A stretch of 64,000 nucleotides of DNA from Clavibacter michiganensis subsp. insidiosus (GCF_002240565.1 NZ_MZMO01000001.1:1674001-1738000), one strand, 5' to 3'. Positions 40,745-51,281 are shown, counted from the first letter of the stretch. The notes: generated by a model from the letters alone, not told the origin. Translations and numbers: made by a program.

Positions 40745-41515
40745 ATGTCAACTCTCACCATCACCGACCTGCACGTCAGCGTCGACACCGAGCAGGGTCG
40801 CAAGCAGATCCTCAAGGGCGTCGACCTCACGATCAACGAGGGCGAGATCCACGCGATCATGGGCCCCAACGGCTCGGGCAAGTCCACGCTGGCGTACACG
40901 ATCTCGGGTCACCCCAAGTACCACGTCGACTCCGGCTCCATCACGCTCGACGGCGTCGAGGTCCTCGACATGACGGTCGACGAGCGCGCCCGCGCGGGCC
41001 TGTTCCTCGCCATGCAGTACCCGGTCGAGATCCCCGGCGTCACCACCACCAACTTCCTCCGCACCGCGAAGACCGCGATCGACGGCGAGGCCCCGGCCAT
41101 CCGCGGCTGGATCAAGGACGTCCGCACCTCGATGGCGGCGCTCAAGATGGACCCCGCATTCGCCGAGCGCAACGTCAACGAGGGCTTCTCCGGCGGCGAG
41201 AAGAAGCGCAACGAGGTCCTCCAGCTCGAGCTGCTGAAGCCGAAGTTCGCGGTGCTCGACGAGACCGACTCCGGCCTCGACGTCGACGCGCTCAAGATCG
41301 TCTCCGAGGGCGTCAACCGCGCGAAGGCGAACACGGGCCTCGGGCTCCTGCTCATCACGCACTACACGCGCATCCTCCGTTACATCCAGCCCGACTTCGT
41401 GCACGTCTTCGTCGCGGGCCGCGTCGCCGAGCAGGGCGGCCGCGAGCTGGCCGACCGCCTCGAGGAGGAGGGCTACGACCGCTTCCTGGCGCCCTCCACC
41501 ACGGTGACGGCGTGA
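40745..41515 (+). CDS. sufC: Fe-S cluster assembly ATPase SufC
   Basis: A 256-residue soluble ABC ATPase that drives the SufBC2D scaffold. Walker A is GPNGSGKST, the signature is FSGGEKKRNEVLQ, Walker B is FAVLDETDSGLDVDAL, and the H-loop is LLLITHYTRIL. AGAGG precedes the ATG. Its end overlaps the next gene by 4 bases (GTGA). Confidence 0.97.
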   Translation: MSTLTITDLHVSVDTEQGRKQILKGVDLTINEGEIHAIMGPNGSGKSTLAYTISGHPKYHVDSGSITLDGVEVLDMTVDERARAGLFLAMQYPVEIPGVTTTNFLRTAKTAIDGEAPAIRGWIKDVRTSMAALKMDPAFAERNVNEGFSGGEKKRNEVLQLELLKPKFAVLDETDSGLDVDALKIVSEGVNRAKANTGLGLLLITHYTRILRYIQPDFVHVFVAGRVAEQGGRELADRLEEEGYDRFLAPSTTVTA

Positions 41516-41847
41516 GCACGCAGAGCACGCTGACCCCGCAGAAGTTCGACGAGGTCGAGGAGGCGCTCAAGGACGTCATGGATCCCGAGCTCGGGATCAA
41601 CGTGGTCGACCTGGGGCTCATCTACGACCTGGCGTGGGACGACGAGAACGACGCGCTCATCATCCACATGACGCTGACGTCGGCCGGCTGCCCGCTGACC
41701 GACGTGCTCGAGGAGCAGACGGCCGAGGCGCTCGACGGCGTCGTGGCCGCGTTCCGCATCAACTGGGTGTGGATGCCGCCGTGGGGTCCCGATCGGATCA
41801 CCGACGACGGCCGCGACATGATGCGGGCACTCGGCTTCTCCATGTGA
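41512..41847 (+). CDS. SufT-like metal-sulfur cluster assembly factor (DUF59/MIP18)
   Basis: A 111-residue DUF59 protein. DVMDPELGINVVDLGLIYDLAW and the conserved Cys in MTLTSAGCPLTDVL match SufT/PaaD-type Fe-S maturation factors. The GTG overlaps sufC. It closes the operon; the cysteine desulfurase SufS and SufU, common in this position in other actinobacteria, are not encoded in the window. Exact role (cluster delivery) is by family. Confidence 0.9.
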   Translation: MSTQSTLTPQKFDEVEEALKDVMDPELGINVVDLGLIYDLAWDDENDALIIHMTLTSAGCPLTDVLEEQTAEALDGVVAAFRINWVWMPPWGPDRITDDGRDMMRALGFSM

Positions 41848-41870
41848 TCACCGCTCCACCCGCCCGACCA

Positions 41871-41904
41871 CGACGGCCCCACCCGCTCCCGGGTGGGGCC
41901 GTCG
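41871..41904 (+). terminator. suf operon terminator
   Basis: Perfect 14-bp stem (CGACGGCCCCACCC / GGGTGGGGCCGTCG) with a 6-base loop, 23 bases after the last suf stop. Confidence 0.85.
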
Positions 41905-41950
41905 CCGCGTCGCCCGGCCGCCCGGGGAGGCCTGCGGCGCCGCCGTCTCG

Positions 41951-41956
41951 TACACT
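41951..41956 (+). promoter_or_regulatory. -10 element for the ABC-F gene
   Basis: TACACT followed by GGACCGG. It gives a leader of about 108 bases before the GTG at 42071. ABC-F genes often have regulatory leaders, but no attenuator structure was evident here. Confidence 0.45.
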
Positions 41957-42070
41957 GGACCGGTCGGGTCCGATGGACGCCCTCGACCGACCGGGCTCGA
42001 CCCCCTCTGCTGCGGGTCGCCCCTCTCCCACGGACCGTGGGACATCCGCTCAACAGAAGGACCCCTCACC

Positions 42071-43669
<1,599 letters not shown>

Positions 43670-43720
43670 CCCGGCGCGCTCTCGGGCGGGACGGCCGGAC
43701 GCGCGGGCGGAGGCCTCAGG

Positions 43721-44566
43721 TCAGCGCGCCTCGTCGAGGATCCGGTCCTCGACGTCGGCGTCCGAGGGCTGCTTCCTCGCGCGCTTGGCCTGGCGAGCGC
43801 GCTCGCGCTCCTGCTCCTCGGGATCGTCCGCGTTGATGAAGCGGTACTCGTTGCGGATCGCGACGCCGAGGCCGACGAACGCGATGATGGCGAACACCAG
43901 CCACTGGAACGCGTAGGAGAGGTGCGGGCCCTCGTCCTCCTCGGGACGCGGCGTCGCGAACGGCGCGGCGTCGGCGGGGGCGGGATCCTCCGAGATCAGC
44001 AGGCCGTACGCGCCCGTGAACGTGGGCGACCCCACGCGCTCGGCGATGTCGGGCAGGTTGACGGTCGCGATCTGGCCCTCGGGCGCCGACCGGCCCGGCA
44101 GCTCCGGCTCGCCCGCCTTGAGGCGCGCCGTCACCGTGACCACGCCGGCGGGCGGGGCGGGGACGGAGTCCGGGGAGTCCTGCGAGTTGCCGATGGGCAC
44201 CCAGCCGCGGTCGACGACGAACACGCGGCCGTCGTCGAGGCGCAGCGGAGTGAGGACCTCGAAGCCCGGCTGCCCGTTGAACGGCCGGTTGCGGGCGAGC
44301 AGCTGCTCGTCCACCAGGTAGGTGCCGGTCATCGTGACCGGCGTCCACTTCTGCGTGTCGACGTACGCCGACGTGTCGGCGAGCACCTGGTCGACCGGCT
44401 GCGGGGCGCGGTCCCAGTTGTCCTCGACCTTGGCGATCTCGGCGAGGGCCTCGTCACGGCGCGCGAACTGCCAGTGGCTGAGGAGGACGCAGGCGATGGC
44501 GAAGACCACGGCGACCGCGAGGTAGCCGGCCCACCTGCGGTTGAGGACGAAGCGCCAGCGGCTCAC
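43721..44566 (-). CDS. SURF1 family cytochrome oxidase biogenesis protein
   Basis: A 281-residue SURF1 protein, which helps assemble heme A into cytochrome c oxidase. It has a transmembrane helix near each end (AGYLAVAVVFAIACVLLSHW near residues 12-31; FQWLVFAIIAFVGLGVAI near 218-235) with the SURF1 external domain between (WTPVTMTGTYL; LARNRPFNGQPGFEVLTPL; VDRGWVP). The C-terminal tail is highly charged (EEQERERARQAKRARKQP). GTG at 44566 overlaps the upstream small gene. It fits with ctaA and ctaB elsewhere in the window. Confidence 0.92.
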   Translation of the reverse strand: MSRWRFVLNRRWAGYLAVAVVFAIACVLLSHWQFARRDEALAEIAKVEDNWDRAPQPVDQVLADTSAYVDTQKWTPVTMTGTYLVDEQLLARNRPFNGQPGFEVLTPLRLDDGRVFVVDRGWVPIGNSQDSPDSVPAPPAGVVTVTARLKAGEPELPGRSAPEGQIATVNLPDIAERVGSPTFTGAYGLLISEDPAPADAAPFATPRPEEDEGPHLSYAFQWLVFAIIAFVGLGVAIRNEYRFINADDPEEQERERARQAKRARKQPSDADVEDRILDEAR

Positions 44567-44820
44567 GCGATCGCCCCCGCGACGGGCGCGTCGATCGCGG
44601 CGACGCGCACGGGGAAGTCGCGACCGGCGAGGAAGTCGCGCAGGAAGCCGACGTGCTCGTCGCACGCGGTCCAGGTCTTGACCCGATCGGGCGTGTGGAT
44701 GCGCGGGTTCCGCCACTCGACGCGCCAGGCGGCGTCGGCGCGGCAGCCCGCACGCGAGCACTCGACGACGTCGGCGGACGGCCCGGCGGATCCGAGGCCC
44801 CAGGAGGCGAGCCCGCTCAC
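44563..44820 (-). CDS. Small conserved cysteine-containing protein, unknown function
   Basis: An 85-residue soluble protein overlapped by 4 bases with its neighbour on each side (GTGA both times). It has Cys residues in ECSRAGC and TACDEH, a spacing that could bind a metal ion, and a conserved-looking core WRVEWRNPRIHTPDRVKTW. I do not know a function. The position between DUF3099 and SURF1 suggests co-expression with oxidase assembly. Start and end are well fixed by the overlaps. Confidence 0.75.
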   Translation of the reverse strand: MSGLASWGLGSAGPSADVVECSRAGCRADAAWRVEWRNPRIHTPDRVKTWTACDEHVGFLRDFLAGRDFPVRVAAIDAPVAGAIA

Positions 44821-45275
44821 GCGTCGGTCGGGGTGTCGGGCGCGGTCGGTCCTCCCGCGCTCGTCGGACGGGCGGCCGACGAGCCGGGGGCCGCCTCGGG
44901 CGCGCGACCGGTCTCGTAGGTCGTGAAGGGCTCGGGCGTGGTGAAGGGCTCCGACGCGCGGAACGGCTCCGACGGCACGTACGGCTCGGCGGGCGGCGGG
45001 AAGCCGGAGTGGCGGGCGGAGACGACGACCACGCCGCCGGGCCGCTCGACCGCGGTGCCCTGGTTGCCGCCGACGTTCGCGAGGATGACCGCGAAGTACG
45101 GGAGCACGATGGCGCCGATGGCGGCGACGGCCAGCCACCAGCCCTGGAGGAAGAGGCACGACAAGATGCAGACCATGCGGATGCTCATCGCGATGGTGTA
45201 CTTCACCATGCGGGCATGGCGGTCTTCCTGCGGGGACCGGGGGAGGCTGGTGACCGACTGCTGCGGAGCTGGCAT
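44817..45275 (-). CDS. DUF3099 family membrane protein
   Basis: A 152-residue protein with two adjacent hydrophobic helices (about residues 24-42 and 46-66, MVKYTIAMSIRMVCILSCLFL then WWLAVAAIGAIVLPYFAVIL), matching the DUF3099 core. The remainder is a Pro/Glu/Thr-rich tail with an imperfect repeat of SEPFRASEPFTTPEPFTTYE character. The function is unknown. It is first in a three-gene operon with the Cys protein and SURF1, divergent from fabG. Confidence 0.82.
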   Translation of the reverse strand: MPAPQQSVTSLPRSPQEDRHARMVKYTIAMSIRMVCILSCLFLQGWWLAVAAIGAIVLPYFAVILANVGGNQGTAVERPGGVVVVSARHSGFPPPAEPYVPSEPFRASEPFTTPEPFTTYETGRAPEAAPGSSAARPTSAGGPTAPDTPTDA

Positions 45276-45323
45276 GCGTGGATGGCGTCCTTCGCAGGGA
45301 GCGACGCGCTCCCCATCGAGACC

Positions 45324-45329
45324 AGGTTA
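45324..45329 (-). promoter_or_regulatory. Putative -10 for DUF3099-SURF1 operon
   Basis: TAACCT on the minus strand, about 50 bases upstream of the ATG at 45275. Confidence 0.4.
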
Positions 45330-45343
45330 CGCCCGGCCACCGA

Positions 45344-45349
45344 TAGGCT
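45344..45349 (+). promoter_or_regulatory. -10 element for fabG
   Basis: TAGGCT followed by CGTCCGC, almost the same block as the rpmE2 promoter. The leader is about 40 bases, with GGAAGG before the ATG. Confidence 0.55.
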
Positions 45350-45395
45350 CGTCCGCGTCCGCAAGCCCCCTCCAAGCCGTAATGGAAGGTCCCCC

Positions 45396-46106
45396 ATGAG
45401 CACCGCACGCACCGTCGTCGTCACCGGAGGCAACAGGGGGATCGGCTACGCGATCGCCGAGGAGATGCTGCGTCAGGGCCACCGCGTCGCGGTCACCGCG
45501 CGCTCCGGCCAGGGCCCCGACGGCAGCCTCACGGTGCGCGCGGACGTGACCGACGCCGCGTCCGTCGACGCCGCGTTCTCCGAGGTCGAGGCCGCGTACG
45601 GACCCGTCGAGGTCGTCGTCGCCAACGCGGGCATCACGCGCGACACCCTCATGATGCGGATGAGCGACGACGACTTCACCGAGGTCGTCGACACGAACCT
45701 GGGCGGCGCGTTCCGCGTCGTCAAGCGCGCGTCCAAGGGCATGCTCAAGGCGCGCTTCGGCCGCATCGTCCTCATCTCCAGCGTCGTCGGGCTCTACGGC
45801 TCGGGTGGCCAGGTCAACTACGCGGCGTCCAAGAGCGGCCTCGTCGGCCTCGCCCGCTCCGTCACCCGCGAGCTCGGCGCCCGCGGCATCACCGCGAACG
45901 TCGTCGCACCCGGCTTCATCGAGACCGACATGACCGCCGAGCTCCCCGAGGCGACGGCGGCCGAGTACAAGAAGTCCATCCCGGCCGGCCGCTACGGCAC
46001 GGCCGCCGAGGTCGCGGGCGTCGTGGCGTGGGTGTCCTCGGACGAGGCCGCGTACATCTCCGGCGCCGTGATCCCGGTCGACGGCGGCCTCGGCATGGGC
46101 CACTGA
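45396..46106 (+). CDS. fabG: 3-oxoacyl-ACP reductase, FabG/SDR type
   Basis: A 236-residue short-chain dehydrogenase probably reducing 3-oxoacyl-ACP in fatty acid synthesis. The cofactor motif is TGGNRGIG (residues 10-17), NAG is in VVANAGITRD, the catalytic Ser is in LISSVVGLYG, and Tyr/Lys lie in NYAASKSG. The C-terminal VIPVDGGLGMGH is typical of MabA/FabG. Specific substrate is inferred from the close FabG character. It is followed after 23 bases by an APH-fold kinase gene. Confidence 0.88.
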   Translation: MSTARTVVVTGGNRGIGYAIAEEMLRQGHRVAVTARSGQGPDGSLTVRADVTDAASVDAAFSEVEAAYGPVEVVVANAGITRDTLMMRMSDDDFTEVVDTNLGGAFRVVKRASKGMLKARFGRIVLISSVVGLYGSGGQVNYAASKSGLVGLARSVTRELGARGITANVVAPGFIETDMTAELPEATAAEYKKSIPAGRYGTAAEVAGVVAWVSSDEAAYISGAVIPVDGGLGMGH

Positions 46107-46129
46107 CCCCGAGGGTCGGGGAGAGCGCC

Positions 46130-47086
46130 GTGTCCGACCTCCTGGCGGCCTGGGACCTCGGTCCCGCCGCGCTCACCGAGCTGGGGGCCACGCACAACCA
46201 CGCGTACCGGGTCGACGTCCAGGGCGGATCCCGCTACCTGCTCCGCCTGCATGTCGCGCGCCGGAAGCAGCGCGAGATCGACCTGGAGCTCGACTGGCTC
46301 GACGTGCTCGCCGCGCGCGGCGGGCCCTCCGTCCCGGAGCCGCAGCGCACGCGCCACGGATCCTGGACGGCGACCGTGGAGGTCCCCGTCCCCGACCACG
46401 ACGAGGTCGGCCTCCGCCGCGCGGTGGTCGGCGCGTCGGGCGAGCGCGTCGAGCGTCGCCTCGCGAGCCTGCTCACCTGGCACGACGGCGACATGCTGAG
46501 CAGCCTCGCCGCCTCGTGGGACGCGGGGCCGTTCGCCGAGACGCTGGCCGCCCTCCACGCGGCCGGCGCGGATCCGGCGGCCGTCGCCCTGGCGGGGGAG
46601 CGGCGCCGCTATGACGCGGACTACGCCACCACGCGACTGGAGCGCCTCGTCGAGGGCTACCCGGGCATCATGGCCGACGGCTCCACCGCCGACGCGCTGG
46701 CCGGCGCGATCGAGGAGCTCCGCGCGACGCTGGCGGAGGCCGGTCCGCCGATCATGGTGCATGGCGACTACCACCCGGGCAACCTGATCCAGGGGCCCGA
46801 CGGCGTCTCCGTCATCGACTTCGACCGCTGCGGCCTGGGTCCCGCCGGCCTCGACGTCGCCGCCGCGATCATGTACCTGGCGCCCCGCCAGCGCGCGCAG
46901 TTCCACCGCGCCTACACGGCGGCGGGCGGCAGCACCGGCGTCCCGGACGAGCGCTTCGGCGCGTTCATCTTCCTGGCCTACCTCGACAACGTGACGCACC
47001 TCGCGAGCCTGCCGTCGGAGCGGGAGCGGATGCCCGCCAACATCGCCCAGCTCGCGGCGATCGCGCGGGCCGTCGTCACGGGCTGA
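46130..47086 (+). CDS. Phosphotransferase of the APH/choline kinase fold
   Basis: A 318-residue kinase-fold protein. The catalytic loop HGDYHPGNL and the metal motif VIDFDRCGLG are clear; the N-terminal lobe has LLRLHVARRKQREIDLELDWLDVL. It resembles homoserine kinase-like or stress-response kinases (SrkA group) more than antibiotic phosphotransferases. GTG at 46130 has GGGGAGAG upstream. It probably shares the fabG transcript. The substrate is unknown. Confidence 0.82.
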   Translation: MSDLLAAWDLGPAALTELGATHNHAYRVDVQGGSRYLLRLHVARRKQREIDLELDWLDVLAARGGPSVPEPQRTRHGSWTATVEVPVPDHDEVGLRRAVVGASGERVERRLASLLTWHDGDMLSSLAASWDAGPFAETLAALHAAGADPAAVALAGERRRYDADYATTRLERLVEGYPGIMADGSTADALAGAIEELRATLAEAGPPIMVHGDYHPGNLIQGPDGVSVIDFDRCGLGPAGLDVAAAIMYLAPRQRAQFHRAYTAAGGSTGVPDERFGAFIFLAYLDNVTHLASLPSERERMPANIAQLAAIARAVVTG

Positions 47087-47108
47087 CCCGCGCGCGCGAG
47101 CGGCCGGA

Positions 47109-47801
47109 TCAGCGGGGGAGGCCCAGGAGCGCGAGCACCTGCGCGAGGTCCCGGCGGTCGACGCACACGTCGGCGCGCCGGCGGACCGCGGGCTTCGCGT
47201 CGAAGGCGACGGAGAGCCCGGCCGCGGCCATCATCTCGAGGTCGTTGGCGCCGTCGCCGACCGCCACGACGCGGGCGAGGGGGATGCCGAGCCCGGCGCT
47301 CCACTCCTCGACGGCCGCGCGCTTGGCGGCGGCGTCGACGACGGGACCCGTGACGCGACCCGTGAGCCGCCCGTCGGCCGTCTCCAGCCGGTTCGCGCGC
47401 CAGAGGTCGAGCCCGAGGCGCTCGGCCAGCGGATCCAGCAGCTCGTGGAAGCCGCCCGACACGACCGCGACGACGTGGCCGGCGTCGTGCAGGCCGGCGA
47501 TCATGCGCTCCGCGCCGGGGGTGACGCGGATGCGCGCCCCGACGGCGGCGTGCACCGACGACGGCAGCCCGGCCAGCGTCGCGACCCGGGAGCGCAGGCT
47601 CTCCGCGAAGTCCAGCTCGCCGCGCATCGCGCGCTCGGTGACGGCGGCGACCTCGTCGAGCGAGCCCGCCTCCGCGGCGAGCAGCTCGATCGCCTCGTCC
47701 TCGATGAGGGTCGAGTCGACGTCCAGCACGACGAGCATGCGCGGGAGGGCGCGGGGGACGGGCGACGCCGACGGGGCGGCCAGCGGCAGGACGTCGCTCA
47801 C
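47109..47801 (-). CDS. serB: Phosphoserine phosphatase
   Basis: A 230-residue HAD-family phosphatase, the last step of serine synthesis. The nucleophile motif is [18 protein letters not shown] (D27, D29), motif II is [10 protein letters not shown], and motif III is [25 protein letters not shown] at 47801 overlaps the glgC stop (GTGA); the first 20 residues are non-conserved, so initiation at Met22 is possible. It is downstream of glgC on the same transcript, which is an unusual metabolic pairing. Confidence 0.92.
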   Translation of the reverse strand: MSDVLPLAAPSASPVPRALPRMLVVLDVDSTLIEDEAIELLAAEAGSLDEVAAVTERAMRGELDFAESLRSRVATLAGLPSSVHAAVGARIRVTPGAERMIAGLHDAGHVVAVVSGGFHELLDPLAERLGLDLWRANRLETADGRLTGRVTGPVVDAAAKRAAVEEWSAGLGIPLARVVAVGDGANDLEMMAAAGLSVAFDAKPAVRRRADVCVDRRDLAQVLALLGLPR

Positions 47802-49039
47802 GGGGTGACGCGCACGCCCTTGCCCACGACGGTGATGCCGCCGTCGGTGACGGTGAAGCCGCGCGCCAGGTCGCGGTCGTGGTCGACGCCGACCGTGGCG
47901 CCGGGCTCGACCTCGACGTCCTTGTCGAGGATCGCGCGGGTGATGACCGCGCCCGCTCCGATGTGCACCTTGTCGAACACGATGCTGTCCACGATGCGCG
48001 CACCCGACTCCGCGATGACCCACGGGCCCAGCACGCTGCGCTCGACGTGGGCGCCGCTGATCACGCCGCCGAGCGAGGTGATCGAGTCGATCATCGTGCC
48101 CGTGTCGCCCTGCGCGTCGCGGACGAACTTGGCCGGCGGGCTGTTGAGCTGCTGGCTGAAGATCGGCCAGTCCTTGTTGTAGAGGTTGAACACGGGCAGG
48201 GCCGAGATGAGGTCCTGGTGCGCGTCGAAGAACGACTCGATCGTGCCGACGTCGCGCCAGTAGTAGCGGTCGCGGTCGTTGGCGCCGGGCACCTCGTTGC
48301 GGTTGAGGTCGTAGACGCCGGCGTTCCCCTGCTCGACGAACCACGGCACGATGTCGCCGCCCATGTCGTGCGCGGACTCCGCGTTCTCGCCGTCGCGGCG
48401 CACCGCGTCGATGAGCTGGTCGGTGTCGAAGACGTAGTTGCCCATGGACGCGAGCACCTCGCCGGGGGAGTCGTCGAGGCCCTGCGGGTCCTTCGGCTTC
48501 TCGAGGAAGGCGCGGATCTGGTACGGGTTCGCGGGATCCACGTCGATGACGCCGAACTGGTCGGCGAGCCCGATCGGCTGGCGGATCGCCGCGACCGTCG
48601 CGCCGTGGCCGGACGCGATGTGCGCCTCGATCATCTGGCTGAAGTCCATGCGGTACACGTGGTCGGCGCCGACCACGACGACGATGTCGGGCTTCTCGTC
48701 GTTGATGAGGTTGAGGCTCTGCAGGATCGCGTCGGCCGAGCCGCTGAACCACCGCTTGCCGAGGCGCTGCTGGGCGGGCACCGACGCGATGTACGAGTTG
48801 AGCATCTGGTTGAGGCGCCAGGTCTGCGATACGTGCCGGTCGAGCGAGTGCGACTTGTACTGCGTCAGCACGACGATCTGCGTGAGGCCCGAGTTGATGA
48901 GGTTGGAGAGCGCGAAGTCGATGAGCCGGTACTGCCCGCCGAACGGGACGGCGGGCTTCGCCCGGTCCGCGGTGAGCGGCATGAGGCGCTTGCCCTCGCC
49001 GCCGGCGAGCACGATTCCAAAGATCTTCTTCGATGCCAT
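47798..49039 (-). CDS. glgC: Glucose-1-phosphate adenylyltransferase
   Basis: A 413-residue enzyme making ADP-glucose, the donor for glycogen or maltosyl synthesis. The nucleotide motif is [14 protein letters not shown], the substrate regions are [19 protein letters not shown] and [12 protein letters not shown], and the C-terminal part is a left-handed beta-helix ([21 protein letters not shown]). ATG at 49039 lies 6 bases after TACGCT, a leaderless arrangement. It is divergent from glgA over 46 bp. Confidence 0.97.
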   Translation of the reverse strand: MASKKIFGIVLAGGEGKRLMPLTADRAKPAVPFGGQYRLIDFALSNLINSGLTQIVVLTQYKSHSLDRHVSQTWRLNQMLNSYIASVPAQQRLGKRWFSGSADAILQSLNLINDEKPDIVVVVGADHVYRMDFSQMIEAHIASGHGATVAAIRQPIGLADQFGVIDVDPANPYQIRAFLEKPKDPQGLDDSPGEVLASMGNYVFDTDQLIDAVRRDGENAESAHDMGGDIVPWFVEQGNAGVYDLNRNEVPGANDRDRYYWRDVGTIESFFDAHQDLISALPVFNLYNKDWPIFSQQLNSPPAKFVRDAQGDTGTMIDSITSLGGVISGAHVERSVLGPWVIAESGARIVDSIVFDKVHIGAGAVITRAILDKDVEVEPGATVGVDHDRDLARGFTVTDGGITVVGKGVRVTP

Positions 49040-49045
49040 TGCCCC

Positions 49046-49051
49046 AGCGTA
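49046..49051 (-). promoter_or_regulatory. -10 element, leaderless, for glgC
   Basis: TACGCT on the minus strand, then 6 bases, then ATG at 49039. Confidence 0.6.
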
Positions 49052-49072
49052 GATGCACGTCGGGGCATGTAC

Positions 49073-49078
49073 TAGCGT
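49073..49078 (+). promoter_or_regulatory. -10 element, leaderless, for glgA
   Basis: TAGCGT, then 7 bases, then ATG at 49086. Confidence 0.6.
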
Positions 49079-49085
49079 TCGACCA

Positions 49086-50270
49086 ATGCGAGCAGACGTG
49101 ATCACCAAGGAGTATCCGCCCGAGGTCTACGGGGGTGCCGGCGTGCACGTCACCGAGCTCGTGAAGGCCATGCGGCAGCGGACGGAGGTCGTCGTCCGTG
49201 CCTTCGGCGCGCCGCGCGACGAGCCCGGCGTCTTCTCCTATGCCGTCCCGTCGGAGCTCCGCGATGCCAACGCGACCCTGCAGACGATGGCCGTCGACCT
49301 GGCGATCGCGAGCGACGTCGCGGGCGCCGACGTCGTGCACTCGCACACCTGGTACGCGAACCACGCGGGCCACGTGGCGTCGATGCTGCACGGGATCCCG
49401 CACGTCGTCACCGCCCACAGCCTCGAGCCGCTGCGCCCGTGGAAGGCCGAGCAGCTGGGCGGCGGGTACCGCGTCTCGAGCTGGATCGAGCGCACCGCCT
49501 ACGAGGCGGCCGACGCCGTCATCGCCGTCAGCGACGGCATGAAGCGCGACATCCTCCGCTCGTACCCCGCGCTCGACGAGGCGCTGGTGCACACGGTCTA
49601 CAACGGCATCGACCTCGAGGCCTGGGCGCCCGTGCACGACGACGACCTCGTGCGCTCCCTCGGCATCGACCCCTCGCGGCCCTCGGTCGTGTTCGTCGGC
49701 CGGATCACGCGCCAGAAGGGGCTGCCCTACCTCCTGCGCGCCGCCGCGCTGCTGCCGGCCGACGTGCAGATGGTGCTGTGCGCGGGCGCGCCCGACACCC
49801 CGCAGATCATGGAGGAGGTCACGGCCCTCGTCCGCGGCCTCCAGGAGGAGCGCTCGGGCGTCGTCTGGATCGACCGCCTGCTGCCGCGCCGCGAGCTCTC
49901 CGCCGTGCTCACCGCCAGCACCGTCTTCGTCTGCCCGTCCGTCTACGAGCCGCTCGGCATCGTGAACCTCGAGGCCATGGCGTGCGGGGCGCCCGTCGTC
50001 GGCACCGCCACGGGCGGGATCCCCGAGGTCGTCGACGACGGCGTCACCGGACGCCTCGTCCCCATCGACCAGGCCACGGACGGCACGGGCACGCCCACCG
50101 ACCCCGAGCGCTTCGTCCGCGACCTCGCGGCCGCGCTGACGGAGGTCGTCGCGGATCCCGACGCCGCGCGGCGCATGGGCGAGGCCGGCCGGGTGCGCGC
50201 CGAGCGCGAGTTCGGCTGGGACCGCATCGCCCGCCAGACCGAGGCGATCTACGCGTCGATCCTGCGCTGA
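49086..50270 (+). CDS. glgA: Actinobacterial glycogen synthase / GlgM-like GT4 glycosyltransferase
   Basis: A 394-residue GT4 enzyme using ADP-glucose. The N-terminal [17 protein letters not shown] is characteristic of the actinobacterial GlgA/GlgM group. The C-terminal domain has [17 protein letters not shown] and the donor-site block [16 protein letters not shown]. In mycobacteria the related GlgM makes maltose 1-phosphate rather than elongating glycogen, and glgM and glgC are also neighbours there, so product assignment is open. ATG at 49086 is fixed by its leaderless promoter. Divergent from glgC. Confidence 0.92.
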   Translation: MRADVITKEYPPEVYGGAGVHVTELVKAMRQRTEVVVRAFGAPRDEPGVFSYAVPSELRDANATLQTMAVDLAIASDVAGADVVHSHTWYANHAGHVASMLHGIPHVVTAHSLEPLRPWKAEQLGGGYRVSSWIERTAYEAADAVIAVSDGMKRDILRSYPALDEALVHTVYNGIDLEAWAPVHDDDLVRSLGIDPSRPSVVFVGRITRQKGLPYLLRAAALLPADVQMVLCAGAPDTPQIMEEVTALVRGLQEERSGVVWIDRLLPRRELSAVLTASTVFVCPSVYEPLGIVNLEAMACGAPVVGTATGGIPEVVDDGVTGRLVPIDQATDGTGTPTDPERFVRDLAAALTEVVADPDAARRMGEAGRVRAEREFGWDRIARQTEAIYASILR

Positions 50271-50276
50271 GGGACC

Positions 50277-50327
50277 GGCCCCGCGCCGCCGTCCGGCCCA
50301 CCCCGCAGCCGGGAGGCGCGGGGAGCC
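50277..50327 (+). terminator. Likely glgA terminator
   Basis: CCCCGCGCC (50279-50287) pairs with GGCGCGGGG (50315-50323), extended by GG/CC, with a long 27-base loop. It lies 9 bases before the next gene's -10. Confidence 0.45.
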
Positions 50328-50335
50328 CGGGCCGG

Positions 50336-50341
50336 TAGACT
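50336..50341 (+). promoter_or_regulatory. -10 element, leaderless, for ABC ATPase gene
   Basis: TAGACT, then CGTCCCC (7 bases), then ATG at 50349. Confidence 0.65.
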
Positions 50342-50348
50342 CGTCCCC

Positions 50349-51137
50349 ATGAGCCACGTCCTCTCCCTGTCCGGAGTGTCCTTCGTCCGGAATGGGACGA
50401 CCATCCTCGACCAGGTGGAGTGGACGGTGGACGGCGACGAGCGCTGGGTCGTCCTCGGGCCGAACGGCGCCGGGAAGACGAGCCTCCTACAGATCGCCTC
50501 CGCCATGCAGCACCCGTCCTTGGGCACAGCGACGGTCCTCGACCACGAGCTCGGCCGCGTGGACGTTTTCGAGCTCCGCTCCCGCATCGGCTTCGCGTCC
50601 ACCGCCATGGCCCGGCGGATCCCCGCCGACGAGACCGTGCTCGACGTCGTGCTCACCGCCGCCTACTCGGTGACCGGCCGCTGGAACGAGGACTACGAGG
50701 ACATCGACGTGCGCCGCGCCCAGCGCGTGCTCGCCGAGTGGCGCCTCGGCCACCTCGAGCAGCGGAGGTTCGGCACGCTGAGCGACGGCGAGCAGAAGCG
50801 CGTGCAGATCGCGCGCTCGATCATGACCGACCCCGAGCTGCTGCTGCTCGACGAGCCGGCCGCGAGCCTCGACCTCGGCGCGCGCGAGGAGCTGCTGCAG
50901 CTGCTCGGCGGCTACGCGTCGGCGCCCGAGGCCCCCGGCATCGTCATGGTCACGCACCACGTCGAGGAGATCCCGCGCGGCTTCACGCACGCGCTGCTGC
51001 TGCGCGAGGGCGCGGTCGTCGCGGCCGGCCCGCTCGCCGACGTCATCACCGCGGACAACCTCGGCCGCGCCTTCGGGCTCGCGCTCGAGGTCACGCACGA
51101 CGACGGGCGCTTCACGGCCCGCGCCGTCCGCTCCTGA
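50349..51137 (+). CDS. ABC transporter ATP-binding protein (lone)
   Basis: A 262-residue ABC ATPase. Walker A is GPNGAGKTSLLQ, the Q-loop region is SRIGFASTAMARRIP, the signature is the variant LSDGEQKRVQIARS, Walker B is LLLLDEPAASLD, and the H-loop is MVTHHVEE. No permease gene is adjacent, so the partner is unknown or it acts alone. It resembles the YlmA/ModF-like stand-alone ATPases common in actinobacteria. It has its own leaderless promoter. Confidence 0.88.
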   Translation: MSHVLSLSGVSFVRNGTTILDQVEWTVDGDERWVVLGPNGAGKTSLLQIASAMQHPSLGTATVLDHELGRVDVFELRSRIGFASTAMARRIPADETVLDVVLTAAYSVTGRWNEDYEDIDVRRAQRVLAEWRLGHLEQRRFGTLSDGEQKRVQIARSIMTDPELLLLDEPAASLDLGAREELLQLLGGYASAPEAPGIVMVTHHVEEIPRGFTHALLLREGAVVAAGPLADVITADNLGRAFGLALEVTHDDGRFTARAVRS

Positions 51138-51198
51138 CCCCTCCTCCCGCGCACGGGCGGACCACCGGCGCGTCGGCCCGTTCCCGGCACCCGTCTGG

Positions 51199-51204
51199 TA
51201 GGCT
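51199..51204 (+). promoter_or_regulatory. -10 element for rpmE2
   Basis: TAGGCT followed by CGTCCAC. The leader is about 70 bases, with GAAGGA before the ATG. Confidence 0.55.
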
Positions 51205-51281
51205 CGTCCACTGGTCCGGTGATCATCCCGGGCACCCACGCTTCCCACGCAGACAATCGAACCGACGAAGGACACTCCCCG

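Noticed and set aside
51205..51281. Zur box in the rpmE2 leader
   Set aside because: No AT-rich TGATAATNATTATCA-like palindrome is visible; only a weak GATC-containing stretch is present.
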